Below, piece after piece: positions 21,839 through 32,960 of a stretch of 64,000 nucleotides of DNA. Origin of the DNA: Bicyclus anynana (Eukaryota; Arthropoda; Insecta; Lepidoptera; Nymphalidae); the NCBI RefSeq assembly GCF_947172395.1, contig NC_069084.1:7689107-7753106 (forward strand), read 5' to 3'. Under the pieces are notes generated by a model that worked only from the letters and a program-made list of their open reading frames with translations, was not told where the DNA came from and searched no databases. Positions within the stretch are counted from its first letter, which is position 1. Each line of letters begins with the position of its first letter. Position numbers and translations under genes: made by a program.

Positions 21839-22035
21839 CTATATAATGATTTATTTATTTTGCTATCATCCGCGAAAAGTCGACGAACCCATGCGACAAC
21901 GTCACCCAGGTCCGGCAAAATACTCTCTACGTACGTTTCACCCCGAAACCGGTTTCGCGAATGATAGCAAAATAAATAAATCATTATATAATCATGATGA
22001 ACTTCCGCAAAGTAACGCCTGCTTCTATCCAATAG
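21839..22035. mobile_element. MITE-F, compact palindromic copy
   Basis: The left end ATATAATGATTTATTTATTT, TGCTATCATCCGCGA and the right end (21956-21990) are inverted copies with one mismatch over 35 bases. The core ACGTACGTTTCACCCCGAAA is shared with the copies at 5566 and 17450. Frames on both strands are shadows. Confidence 0.7.
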
Positions 22036-22089
22036 AAACTACCTAGTTATTTGTATCTTCGAATGAAGCGAATCATATAATAATAATCG

Positions 22090-22290
22090 AACTTTATTAA
22101 ATTACAAAGAAAGAAAGAAATATCTTTATTTTTAGGCAGTGCCACACATTACAATATTAAATTCTAAATATATAGCTTATAGCTAGAACAATAAAAGAAG
22201 AACGCCCTGCAATATGTGGCATAACCTAAAAAAAGGCCCTAACTCAGCATTTTGCTACATACTTCCTATCCAAAAAGAAAGTATGCAGCA
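22090..22290 (-). mobile_element. LINE 3' tail with (GAAA)n
   Basis: An AAAGAAAGAAAGAAATATC run, TTTATTTTTAGGCAGTGCCA, then CACATTACAATATTAAATTC. In reverse this matches the end of the plus-strand tail at 59305-59393 (GTGTGGCATAATTCACTAAT then (TTTC)n). Microsatellite-ended LINE tails are common. Confidence 0.45.
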
Positions 22291-22346
22291 CTGATTTGAT
22301 CTTATATAAATAGTAAATTAAACACGAACTTTTATTTCTTTTTCAG

Positions 22347-22389
22347 GTACAACGGGCACATTAAAAGACAAATTTGGTTATGGCCAAAT
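22347..22389 (+). CDS. Candidate 43-nt exon 2 of unidentified host gene
   Basis: The acceptor is TTTTATTTCTTTTTCAG and the donor is GTAAGT, both close to consensus. Entered in phase 1 the exon reads, after two completing bases, TTGTLKDKFGYGQ plus AT. One of the other two frames has a stop. Its exit phase 2 leaves AT, and the next exon begins with G, so the junction codon is ATG (Met). The segment matches none of the repeat families here. Its function is unknown; it could be an alternatively spliced microexon. Confidence 0.55.
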
Positions 22390-22639
22390 GTAAGTATAAA
22401 TTGACTTTTTCTAATTAAGAGTTTGCGGAACACGCTAATCTCTAGATCTATCTGGGGGATGTGAAAAACTATTCTTGAAATTGACATAATATTAATTTTT
22501 ACTTTAATCAATGTTAAAGTAAAAAGTAAATCAATATATACTCTATGTTAATTATTGTCTAATTGAAAATTGTAAAATTTGTGGTGTTTTAGGGCCAGGG
22601 GTTATCTCTGGAACTCCAAAACCGATTTCGATAATTCAG

Positions 22640-22762
22640 TACAGTATGAATTAAATACTAGAAAGCCACGGTATTGGTGAGTGCCAAAGACTATATTTTA
22701 TATTTCCGTATTCTTACGGGAACGGGAACTACGCAGGTGAAACCGCGGGGCGTCGCGGCTTG
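22640..22762 (+). mobile_element. HEL-2 remnant
   Basis: Carries TTATATTTCCGTATTCTTAC, GGGAACGGGAACTACGCAGG and TGAAACCGCGGGGCGTCGCG, the 3' half of HEL-2. The 5' half is absent. Just downstream, about 22790-22832, GCTAAAAATCGAGTAAA and its complement form a small hairpin. Confidence 0.55.
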
Positions 22763-23078
22763 ACTTTTATATTTCCAAGGCCATCATTCGCTAAAAATCG
22801 AGTAAATATGGTTTATTCGATTTTTTTAGCAAACAAAAACCGCTGCGTTCTGCGTTAAAAGGTAGCCAATCGTCCGGTTACTTTATTTGTATTGCACTTT
22901 AAATAAGTACAATCAATGCTTTTAGTCGATGTAACGGGTTTTTATAAATTTATTTCCATAACGCAAAGCTCTGAATTTAAAAATTTGTTTATACACCGAA
23001 GACTAGATATTTTTAATCTGGTTGAAAACAGCGAAACTTGTAAATATTAACTAAAATTAAAGGAAAATTATAAACGAC

Positions 23079-23275
23079 TAGCTGACGCCGCGCGGTTTCA
23101 CTCGCGTGGTTCCCGTTCCCGTAGGAATACGGGGATAATATATAGCCTATAGCCTTCCTATACTATCTAACACTAAAAGAATTTTTCAAATCTTACCAGT
23201 AGTTTCTGAGATTAGCGCGTTCAATCAAACAAACAAACAAACAAACTCTTTAGCTTTATAATATTAGTATAAAAG
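23079..23275 (-). mobile_element. HEL-2, full-length copy
   Basis: Plus-strand ACTAGCTGACGCCGCGCGGT, GGTTCCCGTTCCCGTAGGAA, AGTAGTTTCTGAGATTAGCG, a (CAAA)n run and TTTATAATATTAGTATA. On the minus strand the element starts ATACTAATATTATAAAG and ends GCGTCAGCTAGT. Confidence 0.75.
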
Positions 23276-23280
23276 TATAA

Positions 23281-23482
23281 CTAGCTGACGCCGTGCGGTT
23301 TCACCTGGTTGGTTCCCGTTCCCTTAGGCATACAGGGTAAATAGCTTATAGCCTTCCTTGATAAATGGGCTATCTAACACTGAAAGAATTTTTCAAATCG
23401 GACCAGTAGATCCTGAGATTAGCGCGTTCAAGCAAACAAACAATCAAACAAACTCCTCAGCTTTATAATATTAATAATATAG
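23281..23482 (-). mobile_element. HEL-2, second copy in tandem
   Basis: Same order of motifs as the copy that ends six bases earlier: ACTAGCTGACGCCGTGCGGT to CTCAGCTTTATAATATTAAT. It differs by many substitutions, so this is an insertion next to an older copy rather than a recent duplication. Confidence 0.75.
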
Positions 23483-23787
23483 AATAGAGATATCTTATTT
23501 GAAGCGGAATCAAATTATGAGACAGACTTGTTTTATTTTTCTGTTGCAAGACAAAATTGAAAAGTCCAGAAATAAAGTTACATCTCTCACGGTCGAAACA
23601 AATAACATTATAACATTTTCTTTACCAGTCAAGCATACGAAGTATTTGATGTATACAAATACATACGAGTAGGTATAATAAATACGAAACTCCACGTAGT
23701 TTGTAGCAATATTGTAGAGTGCTTATTAAACTTACATGAAAGACCCCTTGCTTCAAGAGTTACTACAAAACTTTATTAATTTATGAT

Positions 23788-24060
23788 CAACTAGCTGCGC
23801 CCTGCATTGTTACTCGCCATAAATAAATATGTTATTTTTTTCCGGATATAAAGTAGCCTATGTGTTAATCCAGGCTATAATCTATCTTAATTCCAAATTT
23901 CAGCTATTTCGGTTAAGTAGTCACGACGTGGGAGAGTATCAAAATTCAGTAGCCTCGTGTAGTTCCCGTTCCCGTGAGAATACGAGGATAAGTTTATGCC
24001 TTTCATAAATAGCATGGCTTTTTGGAAAATTATTTTACCACTATACTAAAGATAAAAATT
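23788..24060 (-). mobile_element. HEL-1/HEL-2 mosaic
   Basis: The first half (TAGCCTATGTGTTAATCCAG, ATTCCAAATTTCAGCTAT) is HEL-1. The second half (AGTTCCCGTTCCCGTGAGAA, TACGAGGATA) is HEL-2. It is either two truncated insertions or a chimeric element. Confidence 0.5.
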
Positions 24061-24315
24061 AGGGTATATAAATCGCTAGTCATTTCACACATTTATTATT
24101 AATTAATGGTTAATTTGTTCTTAATTTAATGAAAATAATTTGATAAATAAGCTTAGAACAATAACATTTGTGTTGATGAATAACATTTTATAAACAACAA
24201 TACATAATTTAAAATAAATAAGATTTCTTATCTTATTAGAGATAATAATATGCCGCCCACCACCACCACACCGCACCGCTTCAATACGGTTTGGTTATCT
24301 AAAAATTATATGTAT

Positions 24316-24543
24316 GAACGCCCGCGACTTCGTCCGCATGGAATTCAGTTTTTCACAAATCCCGCGGGAACCATGGATTTTTCTGGGATGAAAAGTAGCC
24401 TATGTGTTAATCTAGAGTAAAATTCATTCCAAATTTCAGCCAAATCGCTTCAGTAGCCGCAGCGTAAAAGAGGAACAGTCATACTTACACACTTACACAC
24501 TTTCACACTTACACACAAACTTTCGCCTATATAATATTAGTGT
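24316..24543 (-). mobile_element. HEL-1 copy
   Basis: Plus strand: GAACGCCCGCGACTTCGTCC, CCCGCGGGAACCATGGATTT, AATCGCTTCAGTAGCCGCAG, repeats of CTTACACA, and TTCGCCTATATAATATTAGT. Confidence 0.75.
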
Positions 24544-24842
24544 GATAGAGTGATTAGTATTTGCCCGTTAGTTGTGTTTTTTTTTCAGGTTTTTTATTTG
24601 CTGAAGACCACTTTTATTTATAGTCTCGCTCCAATACATTTATATCTGAACCATATGAAAAATGAAATGAAAATTGCCGTGATGTCCACGAAAGCTGACC
24701 TTTTATATTACTTTCCGTTATTAATTGGCGGATGCTGTTTGAAATGTCAATTATATTCCATAAAAATATTTTTTTTACAATAATTTTTATATATTGAGAA
24801 GCCTGTAATTTTATAAAAGTTGAAAGTTTGTCACAAGCTTTT

Positions 24843-25057
24843 GCTGGTGGGAGGCTTCGGCCGTGGCTAGTTACCACCCTACCGACAAAGACGTACCGCC
24901 AAGCGATTTAGCGTTCCGGTACGATGTCGTGTAGAAACCGAAAGGAGTGTGGATTTCATCCTACTCCTAACAAGTTAGTCCTCTTCCATCTTAGATTGCA
25001 TCATCACTTACCATCAGGTGAGATTGTAGTCAAGGGCTGACATGTAGAGAATAAAAA
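24843..25057 (+). mobile_element. SINE-A, 5'-truncated
   Basis: Begins at GCTGGTGGGAGGCTTCGGCC inside the body and continues to CAAGGGCTGACATGTAGAGA with an A-rich tail. The head is absent. Confidence 0.85.
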
Positions 25058-25910
25058 AGAAGCTCTAAGTGTAGTATTGTAGGAAACTATGGTGTTTGAA
25101 CTATGGTGGCTTTGGGAGGTAACAGGTTTCAAAGGTCCAGACTCAATCGTCCAATCATGTATATTTTTTTAAATTCTACCCCAGTATAATTTGTAAAAAT
25201 GGAAATCATGACCCTAGTTGCCAGTCACTTAGCAAGCAACGCTTCGAAGAATATAGTTAAAATCTAACATTGAGGCCTCATTCGTACGAGCTACGTGACC
25301 ATTTGAATCAGGACATGTACGCTGATTTTAATCTGAAACCACAAATCGGGTAGGTAACGCCATGAGCACAGCTAACACAACCTTATAATCTTAACTAATA
25401 CCTACATTCAAACTAAAAAATAAACTAATTATAAATAACTAAAATAAGTTAGTATACCTAGCCCTAATGTAAAAATTTGGTAATAGAATTTAAATACATA
25501 ATTACATATCTATTAGTACTTATTATAAATACATATGTACATACGTTTTTAACATCCGTAAGTTTTTCGAAATGTGGTCGTATCTTTACAAATCGTATAA
25601 AATGTAAAATCAAAATATAAGTTCCATTTCAATACCCATCTTCTGTCCAATATTTATATCGAATTTGCGAAAAGTTTGCGAGTTACAGCTGAAGTGAAAA
25701 TAAAAGATAAAATATTCGATTTCAATTGAAACGTGAATATTATTGGAAAACTGCGCGAGCGTCCTTTGTCTTGATAAATTTACGATATCACCGACTGTTA
25801 CACCGTAGATATTAATTACTTATGTATTAAAAACGATTTCGGAGACATTTTATAATAATAGTTGATCAAACATATAATGGTAAGTGTAATGTTTTACCCG
25901 CTGGCTCGCT
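25058..25910. other. Unassigned stretch
   Basis: GGCCTCATTCGTACGAGCT at 25273 resembles one end of MITE-N. Nothing else was recognised. Confidence 0.35.
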
Positions 25911-26115
25911 CAGACCAACTCAACCAAGTGGCACGTCGATTCTTTTTCTACGATAGCTAACGCTTCGAAAACTAGAAAAACATATGGGAATGATGAATGA
26001 AAAGATCACGTGACCTGTCAATAGCAAATGTCATTTCCATACATCTTACTAGATTTCGAATCGTTAGCGATTGTAGAAAGAGAATCGAAGTGCTACTTGG
26101 CTAGGGGGGCGGGTC
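25911..26115. mobile_element. Inverted-repeat element (~60-bp ends)
   Basis: Left AACCAAGTGGCACGTCGATT, CTTTTTCTACGATAGCTAAC. Right TCGTTAGCGATTGTAGAAAG, AGAATCGAAGTGCTACTTGG. The two ends are inverted copies with scattered mismatches. The 73-codon plus frame starting at 26028 is not supported. Confidence 0.65.
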
Positions 26116-26223
26116 TCGCTGGGTGTCAGTCTTGTATACCCTTACACAATCGGTATTTGACAATCCAGCGGCTGTCAACTTGGCTACTTATTTATCACGT
26201 GATGCATCCGGCGGCCATATTAT

Positions 26224-26460
26224 TCATCATCATCATCAACAACCCATAATCGGCTCACTGTTGATCACGAGTCTCCTCTCAGAGTGAAAGGGGTTAGGCC
26301 TTACTCCACCACGTTTACCCAATGCGGATCGGCAGACTTTACATACGTAGTAGTTTTCCTCACGATTTTTTCCTTCACCGTTTGAGACATGTGATATTTA
26401 ATTCCTTAAATGCATAAAACTGAAAAGGTGCACGCCCCGAATGGGATTCAAACCTATGCC
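26224..26460 (-). mobile_element. SINE-B, 5' head degraded
   Basis: ATCATCATCATCAACAACCC, CAGACTTTACATACGTAGTA and TTTGAGACATGTGATATTTA are SINE-B. The tRNA-like head is lost after GGGATTCAAACCTATGCC. Confidence 0.7.
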
Positions 26461-27139
26461 CATAGGCGTATATAGCGTCCGTGCCCACCCTAGAATGGAC
26501 CTGTGCCCACCCTAGTAGTCTGGGCTACCGAGATGGAATTCTATAAGATACTAATAATAGACTTAATGTCGATCTAGATACGCCATTGTATGCCCTCCGA
26601 ATCGAAGGCATCATACACTGTATTAGTCGAGCTATCACGAGTAATAATCGAGATGAAATGTATTTTATCTCAACTTTGCAACGCGAACGGGATCTATGCG
26701 AACAAAACCACGAACCACAGCCACACACACAAATAAACAATGTAATTTGTATGTTACACTGTTTATTTGTGTGAGTACAATATACCCACTCACGTTTCCA
26801 ATCAAAACACTGCTTGAAGAAACAAGAATTGGATATCCTTCGCAATACATCGGTTTCTCTTTACCGTGTGACACGAGGACGAGGACCGCACCGTCTCAAG
26901 TGGGCACGATATCGGAGATATATGGGAGTGTAAGGTAAACATTACGAGCCCTGTATGTAAATATATCATTCCGAATCGTTAACATAAAACATAATGGTAC
27001 CAAAATCTCTAAAATGCTTTTTGTGTACGTGAATTTGGTTTGATTCAGTATATTTGAAACGGACCAGTAGGCAACGACATTTTATATTATAAACATGTTA
27101 GGTGCCTACAAAACTTTACTATGCGATTCATTGAGATTA
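26461..27139. other. Unassigned stretch with one hairpin
   Basis: CCGTGCCCACCCTAG / CCTGTGCCCACCCTAG form a short direct duplication at 26479-26516. A 20-bp stem with one mismatch (CACACAAATAAACAATGTAA) lies at 26732-26774. The four frames of 62-106 codons overlap one another and look like shadows of an unknown repeat. Confidence 0.4.
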
Positions 27140-27352
27140 AGCCCCCATTCGCACGAGAGTTATTTTAATGGGCCTTAAAAAAGCTTTCAAATATAGTTAA
27201 AAGTTAAATGAAGCTCTATTTCCAACGCCCAAAATTGAAAATATAACACTGCTCGAAAAAAAGCGTCGTGTGAACTTATACTTATAAACGCATTTGTCGT
27301 ATTTGAACGCTTTTTTAACGTCCGTTAAAAAGCTCTCGTGCGAATGAGGGCT
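27140..27352. mobile_element. MITE-N, short copy
   Basis: AGCCCCCATTCGCACGAGAG at the left and CTCTCGTGCGAATGAGGGCT at the right are inverted with one mismatch. The body has CCAACGCCCAAAATTGAAAA and AACGCTTTTTTAACGTCCGT, also present in the long copy at 10261. Confidence 0.75.
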
Positions 27353-27464
27353 CAGACAATTATCCACATTTGTCTGCGTCAGTTTTGACGCACTAGTAAC
27401 ATTAATTATCTCTATAAAATAAAATGTGAAAATAATCGTTTAAAAGTCAACAGTATAGCTTAAA

Positions 27465-27502
27465 CCCACCACGCTGCTCTAATGTGGATAGGCGGGTCAT
27501 AA
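27465..27502 (-). mobile_element. SINE-C scrap
   Basis: CCCACCACGCTGCTCTAATG, TGGATAGGCGGGTC matches the SINE-C 3' region seen at 60055. Confidence 0.4.
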
Positions 27503-27674
27503 TTTTGACTCTTTAACCATTCGCGGCCCGCGAGTATTTTATCGCGAGTATTTTATCGGTGAGCCCGTCTGCGTTGAAGAAGCCGACTATTGCCCTTAGT
27601 GGGTTTACTTTATATTTTTACATGTCACGTAACGGATACGTTGGACGACTGGTCTTCCATTTAGGAGTCAAATG

Positions 27675-27734
27675 GGTCATTATCATTAACATCTGAAAAT
27701 TAACGATAATTTTCAGATTTTTATGATAATGACC
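27675..27734. repeat. Imperfect ~27-bp inverted repeat
   Basis: GGTCATTATCATTAACATCT, GAAAATT faces AATTTTCAGATTTTTATGAT, AATGACC. One or two mismatches. Confidence 0.65.
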
Positions 27735-28040
27735 GGGACCGAAGCGGGTTGTGACTTGTGAGCACACAAACACGGTAACTTTTAAATTAAAAAAAACTCA
27801 GTATTTCATAGCCTGACCCAGGACTTAAAACAAAACCTGGTGATCCTAAGGCACCAAACCAACTGGACAGACAGTTTATTGTTTGTCTGAATTTTGTTTC
27901 ATTTCATTAAATCTGTTGCAATAACGATAAAACTAAAGCATAATAAACATATTTTTTTTTAATTTATAGGATTAAATTATCAAACAAGTTAAGTATATTT
28001 CGGTCTATAATTGGTTAAAACATAATTTTCTATCTCTCAA
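27735..28040. other. Unassigned stretch
   Basis: AT-rich; nothing recognised. Confidence 0.35.
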
Positions 28041-28343
28041 GCGAGCCGTGATAGCCCAGTGGATATAACTTCTGCCTCCGATTCCGGAGGGTGTGGGTTC
28101 GAATCCGGTCCGGGGCATGCACCTCCAACTTTTCAGTTGTGTGCATTTTAAGAAATTAAATATCACGTGTCTCAATCGGTGAAGGAAAACATCGTGAGGA
28201 AACCTGCATACCAGAGAATTATCTTAATTCTCTGCGTTAGTGAAGTCTGCCAATCCGCATTGGGCTAGCGTGGTGGACTATTGGCCTTATCCCTCTCATT
28301 CTGAGAGGAGACTCGAGCTCAGCAGTGAGCCGAATATGGGTTG
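28041..28343 (+). mobile_element. SINE-B, full length, with target-site duplication
   Basis: Head GAGCCGTGATAGCCCAGTGG (box A), box B GGGTTCGAATCCGGTCC, body CATCGTGAGGAAACCTGCAT and tail GTGAGCCGAATATGGGTTG. ATCTCTCAA stands on both sides (28032-28040, 28344-28352). It is the cleanest SINE-B here. Confidence 0.9.
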
Positions 28344-28352
28344 ATCTCTCAA

Positions 28353-28879
28353 AGGCACTGCAAATATAGGTAGGTAAATGAATCTATCTAGATACGTTTC
28401 ATTTTCATCGACTGCTAAAAGTCGCCAATTTATATAAATATCCGGACGTTTTATGAAATATTGAGAGAATCATCTCGACTAAAACAGCTTCATGGAATCT
28501 CATAAAAATAGTACCTAAATATTAAGGACCCATTCCAAGGATCCGTAATTTCATTTTGACTGTCACATTAATTTAATTTGCAAAATAACTTGAATGTTAT
28601 TCACTTAATTAATAGCACTAAAATGTTCTCTAACGAACAGTATACTTAATAAGGATTTTCCATAAAGGAAATTAACTTCATTGATATTAGACTATTTTAA
28701 GAGTCCACTACAGGGCCAGGCCATTCTTACGTTTTGGGTATATGGAGCTTAGACCCATCACCAACAACTGCGAAATGCAAGTGATAAATGAGAGAGTTTG
28801 GATCGATTCAGAATCAATCCAAAATGGCTACACCAGATAAGACATCAGACATCTAGATAAAAGGCACAAAGACGTGAAA
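28353..28879. other. Unassigned stretch
   Basis: Nothing recognised. Confidence 0.35.
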
Positions 28880-29144
28880 GTGATGATGCTAAGAAAAGCG
28901 GGCTAACTTGTTTGGAGGATGAAAATCCATACCCCTTTCGGTTTTTACACGACTTCGTACCGGAACGCTAAATCGCTTATCAGCACGTCAATGCCGGTAA
29001 TGTAGCTAGCCATGGCCGAAACCTTCGACCAGCCAGACCTGGACCAAATTAATAAGAAAACCTCAATCGTCCCAGCCGGGGATCAAACCCAGGACCTCCG
29101 TCTTGTTAATCCACCGCACATACTACTGCGCCACGGAGGCCGTC
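28880..29144 (-). mobile_element. SINE-A, 3'-truncated
   Basis: The tRNA-like head at the right is complete (ACTGCGCCACGGAGGCCGTC in plus orientation). The oligo-T tail end is missing. The body is diverged. Confidence 0.8.
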
Positions 29145-30398
29145 AACGACGCGACGCGTTGCGTAGTGTGCGGAACATAGCGAAATAATATGGAAGCGAC
29201 AGAAAAGCGATTAAAGCGCATAAGCGTACAATCCACGAGTCAATAGTTTCCTGGGTGAATGGCCTAAGAGTTAAATTCAACAAAGCTAAACAATAGCTCT
29301 AATAACTAAAGCCAATGACAAGCTATTGTTAAAACGTTCAAAGGTATACAGGCAGAAAACCACGCATAACAAGTTTTTTCAATGAAAAATGTTTACCCGT
29401 GTTCACATCAACGTATAGCTAAACTTTACTCGCAAAGGCATCTTCCGCTATACTCGTAGATGCACGAGAAAGCTGTGCGAGGAGGCGAAGCTATGCTGTG
29501 AAACTATGCGAACTTTTCAACAAACCAGATGATATGTGTACCGATGAGAAATGCCAAGCGCTGCGTGTGGTTGATACTGAACTACACAGCAAGCATAGCG
29601 AGAAAGTACCTATTATTGAAAGATGAATTATGATATAATGATCATTACCATTAAATCTATTGAAATTATGAACTGCCACACACAGACCTACACCCTAATG
29701 GAGTTGTGGGAGTAGAAGTGGTGTTGGATGTAATTGTAGGTGTTAGATATTGATTGGTAATCCGCTATAATGGTGGGCGTATTTGGTTGACCTTGCGGGG
29801 TGAGAAATAAGTGTTCTTATTCTTCACTGAAATTCACTTTATTACTGACAGAGGGATCATGTCTTATGTGCGCACAGGTTCGGATTGACTGCAATTCCCA
29901 TACATTCATATTACGTCGCAGCTCTACCCACTTATCTGTCCGTGGGATGAATAGTCACACGTCATATTCGAAAGATGAACTGCCCTTGGGTAGTATAGTA
30001 CCACAAAGAGTTTCATCAGTTTTAACGACAATTTTAAGTTTATTTCGTAACTCTATGTTGCGGAATTGTACCTGTAGATTAATTCCGCATTTATATTGAA
30101 TATAGATCTTTGACGTTTTTACACTTTACCATAGAAACTTTTGAAAAAATTCTGTGGTCAAAAATTTAGTGTCAATCTTGAAAAATGTTGTAGGAGTGAA
30201 TGGGGTTGTGACCAGTACTCATTCATATGGGATATGGAGCCTAAACGCACTATGCTTTGTAATGCTGTTTGGTCAAGCTTAGGATAACAATAATGATACG
30301 ATCTGTAATGATCACTGGAAGATAGCAATGAAAACGTCTATTAGCTTAACGGCCTCTCCAAAGCACAATTTACAGACTTTTAAGGTTGCATCCCATGT
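29145..30398. other. Unassigned 1.25-kb stretch with one 99-codon frame
   Basis: The plus frame 29800-30099 gives a peptide with a hydrophobic N-terminal third and several cysteines. It has no recognised motif, no repeat match in this window and no splice context. A real exon is not excluded but is not supported. The minus frame 29491-29679 is also unrecognised. Confidence 0.3.
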
Positions 30399-30625
30399 TT
30401 TTTATTTATTTTTATTGATGGTATTAGTGATGATGCAGTCTAAGATGGAAGCGGGCTGATTTTGATTGATTAGGAGAAGGATGAAAATCCACACCCCTTT
30501 TGGTCTCTACACGACATTGTACCGGAACGCTAAATCATTTGGCGGTACGTCTTTGTCGGTAGGGTGGTAACTAACCGAAGCCTCCCACCACCCAGACCTG
30601 GACCAGGACGTCAGAGGCCGTCAAA
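30399..30625 (-). mobile_element. SINE-A with internal deletions
   Basis: GTGATGATGCAGTCTAAGAT, GTACCGGAACGCTAAATCAT and GAAGCCTCCCACCACCCAGA are present. Most of the tRNA-like region is gone, leaving only AGGCCGTCAAAA. Confidence 0.75.
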
Positions 30626-30983
30626 ACATACATCTATGTTTTGCAACTGCTCTGCACTATAGCACAGGTCTAATGTAAAAACTCCGTAACAAGGGAAAAA
30701 TGGAAAAAAACTATGAAAAATACCTGAAATACATTTCATAAAACTTTTTCTTTAATGAAGAGAGCTCGGGAGACTAATTTGAATGGAAGTTTCGAAACAT
30801 TTGTTTGAAACTAACTACCTATGTGGTTTTTGCTATAGAAATTGTGGAGTCCCATATGCGTTAGTTCTTTTTAATGGTAGCTTCACGGCATTTCTAGAGG
30901 TACTGGGTATATGAATGTTAACTATTACGATTTTATCGATGTGGTGGTGACGTCTTTGGTAGATCATACCTGTACGGAACAGT
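30626..30983. other. Unassigned stretch
   Basis: Nothing recognised. Confidence 0.35.
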
Positions 30984-31141
30984 ATCTATACTAATATACG
31001 TATTATAAAGCAGAAGAGTTTGTATGTTTGTTTGATTGAACGCGTTAATCTCAGGAACTACTGGTCCAATTTGAAAACATATTTCAGTATTAGATAGCCG
31101 ATTTATCGAGGGAGGCTATAGGCTATACCTATTATATTTTC
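30984..31141 (+). mobile_element. HEL-2, 3'-truncated
   Basis: Starts ATCTATACTAATATACGTAT and continues TTGAACGCGTTAATCTCAGG, AACTACTGGTCCAATTTGA. It stops after GGCTATAGGCTATACCTATT without the CTAG end. Confidence 0.65.
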
Positions 31142-31399
31142 AAAATAATTAGGGATCCTTCCGGAAACTTCAATAATGTAACCCTAGGTATACAAAAATT
31201 ACGGAAAATATTGTATACATCGCGTGCGTTGCAAAAACTATTGATGTTAGAATGTTTTATTTGTTAGAAATTAGAACATAGTGTACTACATTTTTGTGGA
31301 ACACGTAATTTTCTACAAAAAATATCGCGACAGCATATTATGCCTAACTATTATAGTCATAACACATTATGGATGCGATATAGGGGACACAATTTAAGG

Positions 31400-31480
31400 A
31401 TTTTTTATTTCTATTTACAAAAGAAATCTAAGATGGAAGCGGGCTAACTTGTTATGAAAATCCACACTTCTACACACAAT
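31400..31480 (-). mobile_element. SINE-A fragment
   Basis: TTATTTCTATTTACAA is followed by AATCTAAGATGGAAGCGGGC, TAACTTGTTATGAAAATCCA. Short, with deletions. Confidence 0.6.
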
Positions 31481-31849
31481 ATCAATAATTGTTGCATTTT
31501 AGAGAAAATGGGAATTTATTTAATGTATTTATTTAAAAAAACATCTATAGGTAAGGTACTTGATTGTAATAACGTATCCTGGATTTGATGTTGTGACCAA
31601 AAAAACATACCAAATTCATACGAAAATCGTTTTGTATTATGATAGGCAAAAGGTACGGAATATTTTACTTAGCGGCTGTTATAGTAGGAAAACTATAAAA
31701 ACACGGAAAATAAGCTGAAAGCAAAGTTTATCTCAAAAGTTTATTTTTTATATATTTATGCTTTATTTGATTACAGAATTAACTTGATTTTACTGGGTCC
31801 GCGGTTTTTCAGATGTAATTTTAAAAAGAAACAATATGAGTACCTACTA

Positions 31850-32095
31850 AAAAACTAAAAAAAATTGGTTGTCTGTAAAGTTGGTTTACTGACGATAGTT
31901 GAACGTGACAACGTCATAAGAAAATACAGATAGAATGGTTGCATTTTTCAAAATAAAAATGCAACAATCTTCATAGACCATAATATACTTTATTTCTAGT
32001 AAAAATAGTTAGCAACCCTAGAGCGAGGGAACGACGCATGACGTCATCTTTTTTCGAGTTTGCAGCTCCATCGAATTATAAGACGTTGTAACGTC
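31850..32095. mobile_element. MITE-N internal piece, reversed
   Basis: GTTGTCTGTAAAGTTGGTTT, ACTGACGATAGTTGAACGTG and CGACGCATGACGTCATCTTT are the reverse complement of 10380-10640 in the long MITE-N copy. Both termini are absent. Confidence 0.65.
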
Positions 32096-32138
32096 AAAAA
32101 ATCAGAGATACATCATGTGTTACTGTCAAATTTAACTG

Positions 32139-32469
32139 TTTTTTTTGTTTTTATTGTTTACAAGTTAGCCCTTGACTACAATCTCACCTGATGATAAGTG
32201 ATGATGTAGTCTTAGATGGAAGCGGGCTAACTTGTAAGGAGGAGGATGAAAATCCACACCCCTTTCGGTTTCTACACGGCATCGTACCGGAACGCTAAAT
32301 CGCTTGGCGGTACGTCTTTGCCGGTAGGGTGGTAACTAGCCACGGCCGAAGCCTCCCACCAGCCAGACCTGGACCAATTAAGAAAATCTCAATCTGCCCA
32401 GCCGGGGATCGAACCCAGGACCTCCGTTTTGTAAATCCACCGCGCATACCACCGCGCCACGGAGGCCGT
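32139..32469 (-). mobile_element. SINE-A, full length
   Basis: Oligo-T, TTTACAAGTTAGCCCTTGAC, body, box B complement GCCGGGGATCGAACCC, and head complement ACCGCGCCACGGAGGCCGT. Both promoter boxes look intact. Confidence 0.9.
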
Positions 32470-32690
32470 AAAAATTTTATAAGTAAAGCGCCGAATATCT
32501 TATCATTCCATAGATTGGTCGTGCGCCACGAACCACAAGATTGTAGATTATATTTAAATATAATATTAATTCTATTAATTACTCACGTAGTAATTTTTTT
32601 ACTATTTTTAAAGCAAGCGGATATGCGACCATGTTAATGGTTATTGTCTACGTCTAATGTAATATTTTAAAAAAATATTTTATTTTACAG

Positions 32691-32728
32691 GTCTGCAGTC
32701 ACCAGAAAGCCCAGAAAGCCAACTTCGG
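32691..32728 (+). CDS. Candidate 38-nt exon 3 of unidentified host gene
   Basis: The acceptor is AAAATATTTTATTTTACAG and the donor is GTAAGT. With one completing base the frame reads SAVTRKPRKPTS and leaves G. The peptide is basic and proline-containing. Entry phase 2 fits the exit of the exon at 22347, and exit phase 1 fits the entry of the exon at 57540, where G plus AT gives Asp. It lies in unique-looking sequence 222 bases after a SINE-A. Confidence 0.55.
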
Positions 32729-32815
32729 GTAAGTGTTTTAATATAGTAACTTAAATGCACCAAATTGCTTATAACTTCTCAAAACAGACAAAAAAAAAGC
32801 AAAATCTCAAAATAG

Positions 32816-32960
32816 TTTGGCAAGTTCGTTCGTGTCTCCCGATTCTCAGACTCCCGTTCGACTGATGTACCTCATTTCCCCGCACGCACGATTTCACACC
32901 CGCGCAGTCATTCCCCCCGTCTCCCGCATATCCATGGGAGTGTCAACGAACTTGCCAAGC
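32816..32960. mobile_element. MITE-H, complete copy
   Basis: TTGGCAAGTTCGTT at the left is mirrored by AACGAACTTGCCAA at the right. The core CGCACGCACGATTTCACACC is GC-rich, unlike most MITEs in the window. Confidence 0.75.

Noticed and set aside
25845..25880. Possible exon ending at GTAAGTGTAATG (TTGATCAAACATATAATG)
   Set aside because: The acceptor TTATAATAATAG has no pyrimidine tract.
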